Assembly (NCBI RefSeq): GCF_910592395.1
Contig: NC_088315.1
Span: forward strand, 994,501-1,058,500
DNA from: Lineus longissimus
Lineage: Eukaryota; Nemertea; Pilidiophora; Heteronemertea; Lineidae
DNA length: 64,000 nt
Direction of reading: 5' to 3'
The notes under the pieces were generated by a model. It saw only the letters and a list, made by a program, of their open reading frames with translations. It searched no databases and had not been told where the DNA came from. The position numbers were made by a program, and so were the translations under genes. This document shows, piece by piece, positions 63,837-64,000 of this stretch; positions within the stretch are counted from its first letter, which is position 1, and every line of letters starts with the position of its first letter.

Positions 63837-64000
63837 TAACTTTGGCATGTCTTTACAGAGATAGTTAAACATATGGTGCTTGCTTTGAGCTTTGGTAGTC
63901 GAGTAAGCGGCTTTTCATCGCAATGTTGTTGGTTTTATTCATGTTTTCATATCATGTTTTTCAATGGACGCCTGACCAAAGTACGGACAGACAGACGTCA

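Overview
This window is animal genomic DNA, most likely from a marine invertebrate. The genes have introns with GT-AG boundaries, there are tRNA-derived SINEs and several families of cut-and-paste transposon remnants, and short ACATGTACATGT-type motifs recur, as in many lophotrochozoan and basal deuterostome genomes. The species cannot be fixed from the sequence. All protein identifications come from reading translated exons and comparing them with remembered family features; no database search was run.

Layout. Positions 1 to about 27,700 form a gene-poor, repeat-rich stretch. I see no convincing host exon there. It holds diverged tandem duplications, a large nested palindromic element (12808-17576) with a second foldback element inside it (14444-15909), a long hairpin MITE (19526-20067) and a smaller one (21111-21334). 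From about 27,700 to the right edge the window is gene-dense, with six genes: a divergent voltage-gated K+ channel (27782-30039, +), a kyphoscoliosis (KY)-like protein without a transglutaminase domain (31085-33112, +), SCYL2, a pseudokinase of clathrin traffic (43634-34951, -), an RRM-domain protein (about 48113-52489, +), a MOB3-type kinase co-activator (59141-56602, -) and the first part of RUNDC1 (60067 to the edge, +).

Arrangement. The last five genes alternate. KY-like and SCYL2 converge on a 52-bp minisatellite. SCYL2 and the RRM gene diverge across a repeat-rich interval with a 68-bp minisatellite and two copies of a 230-260 bp segment. The RRM and MOB3 genes converge on poly(A) signals about 45 bp apart. 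MOB3 and RUNDC1 are head-to-head across a short interval with a perfect CRE palindrome. The six genes do not form one pathway.

The most unusual items are the nested foldback structure, whose inner arms are themselves tandem arrays; the piggyBac-type element in a SCYL2 intron that still carries the cysteine-rich tail of its transposase; and the K+ channel, which has an intact filter but depleted S4 charges and an altered S6 gate motif.
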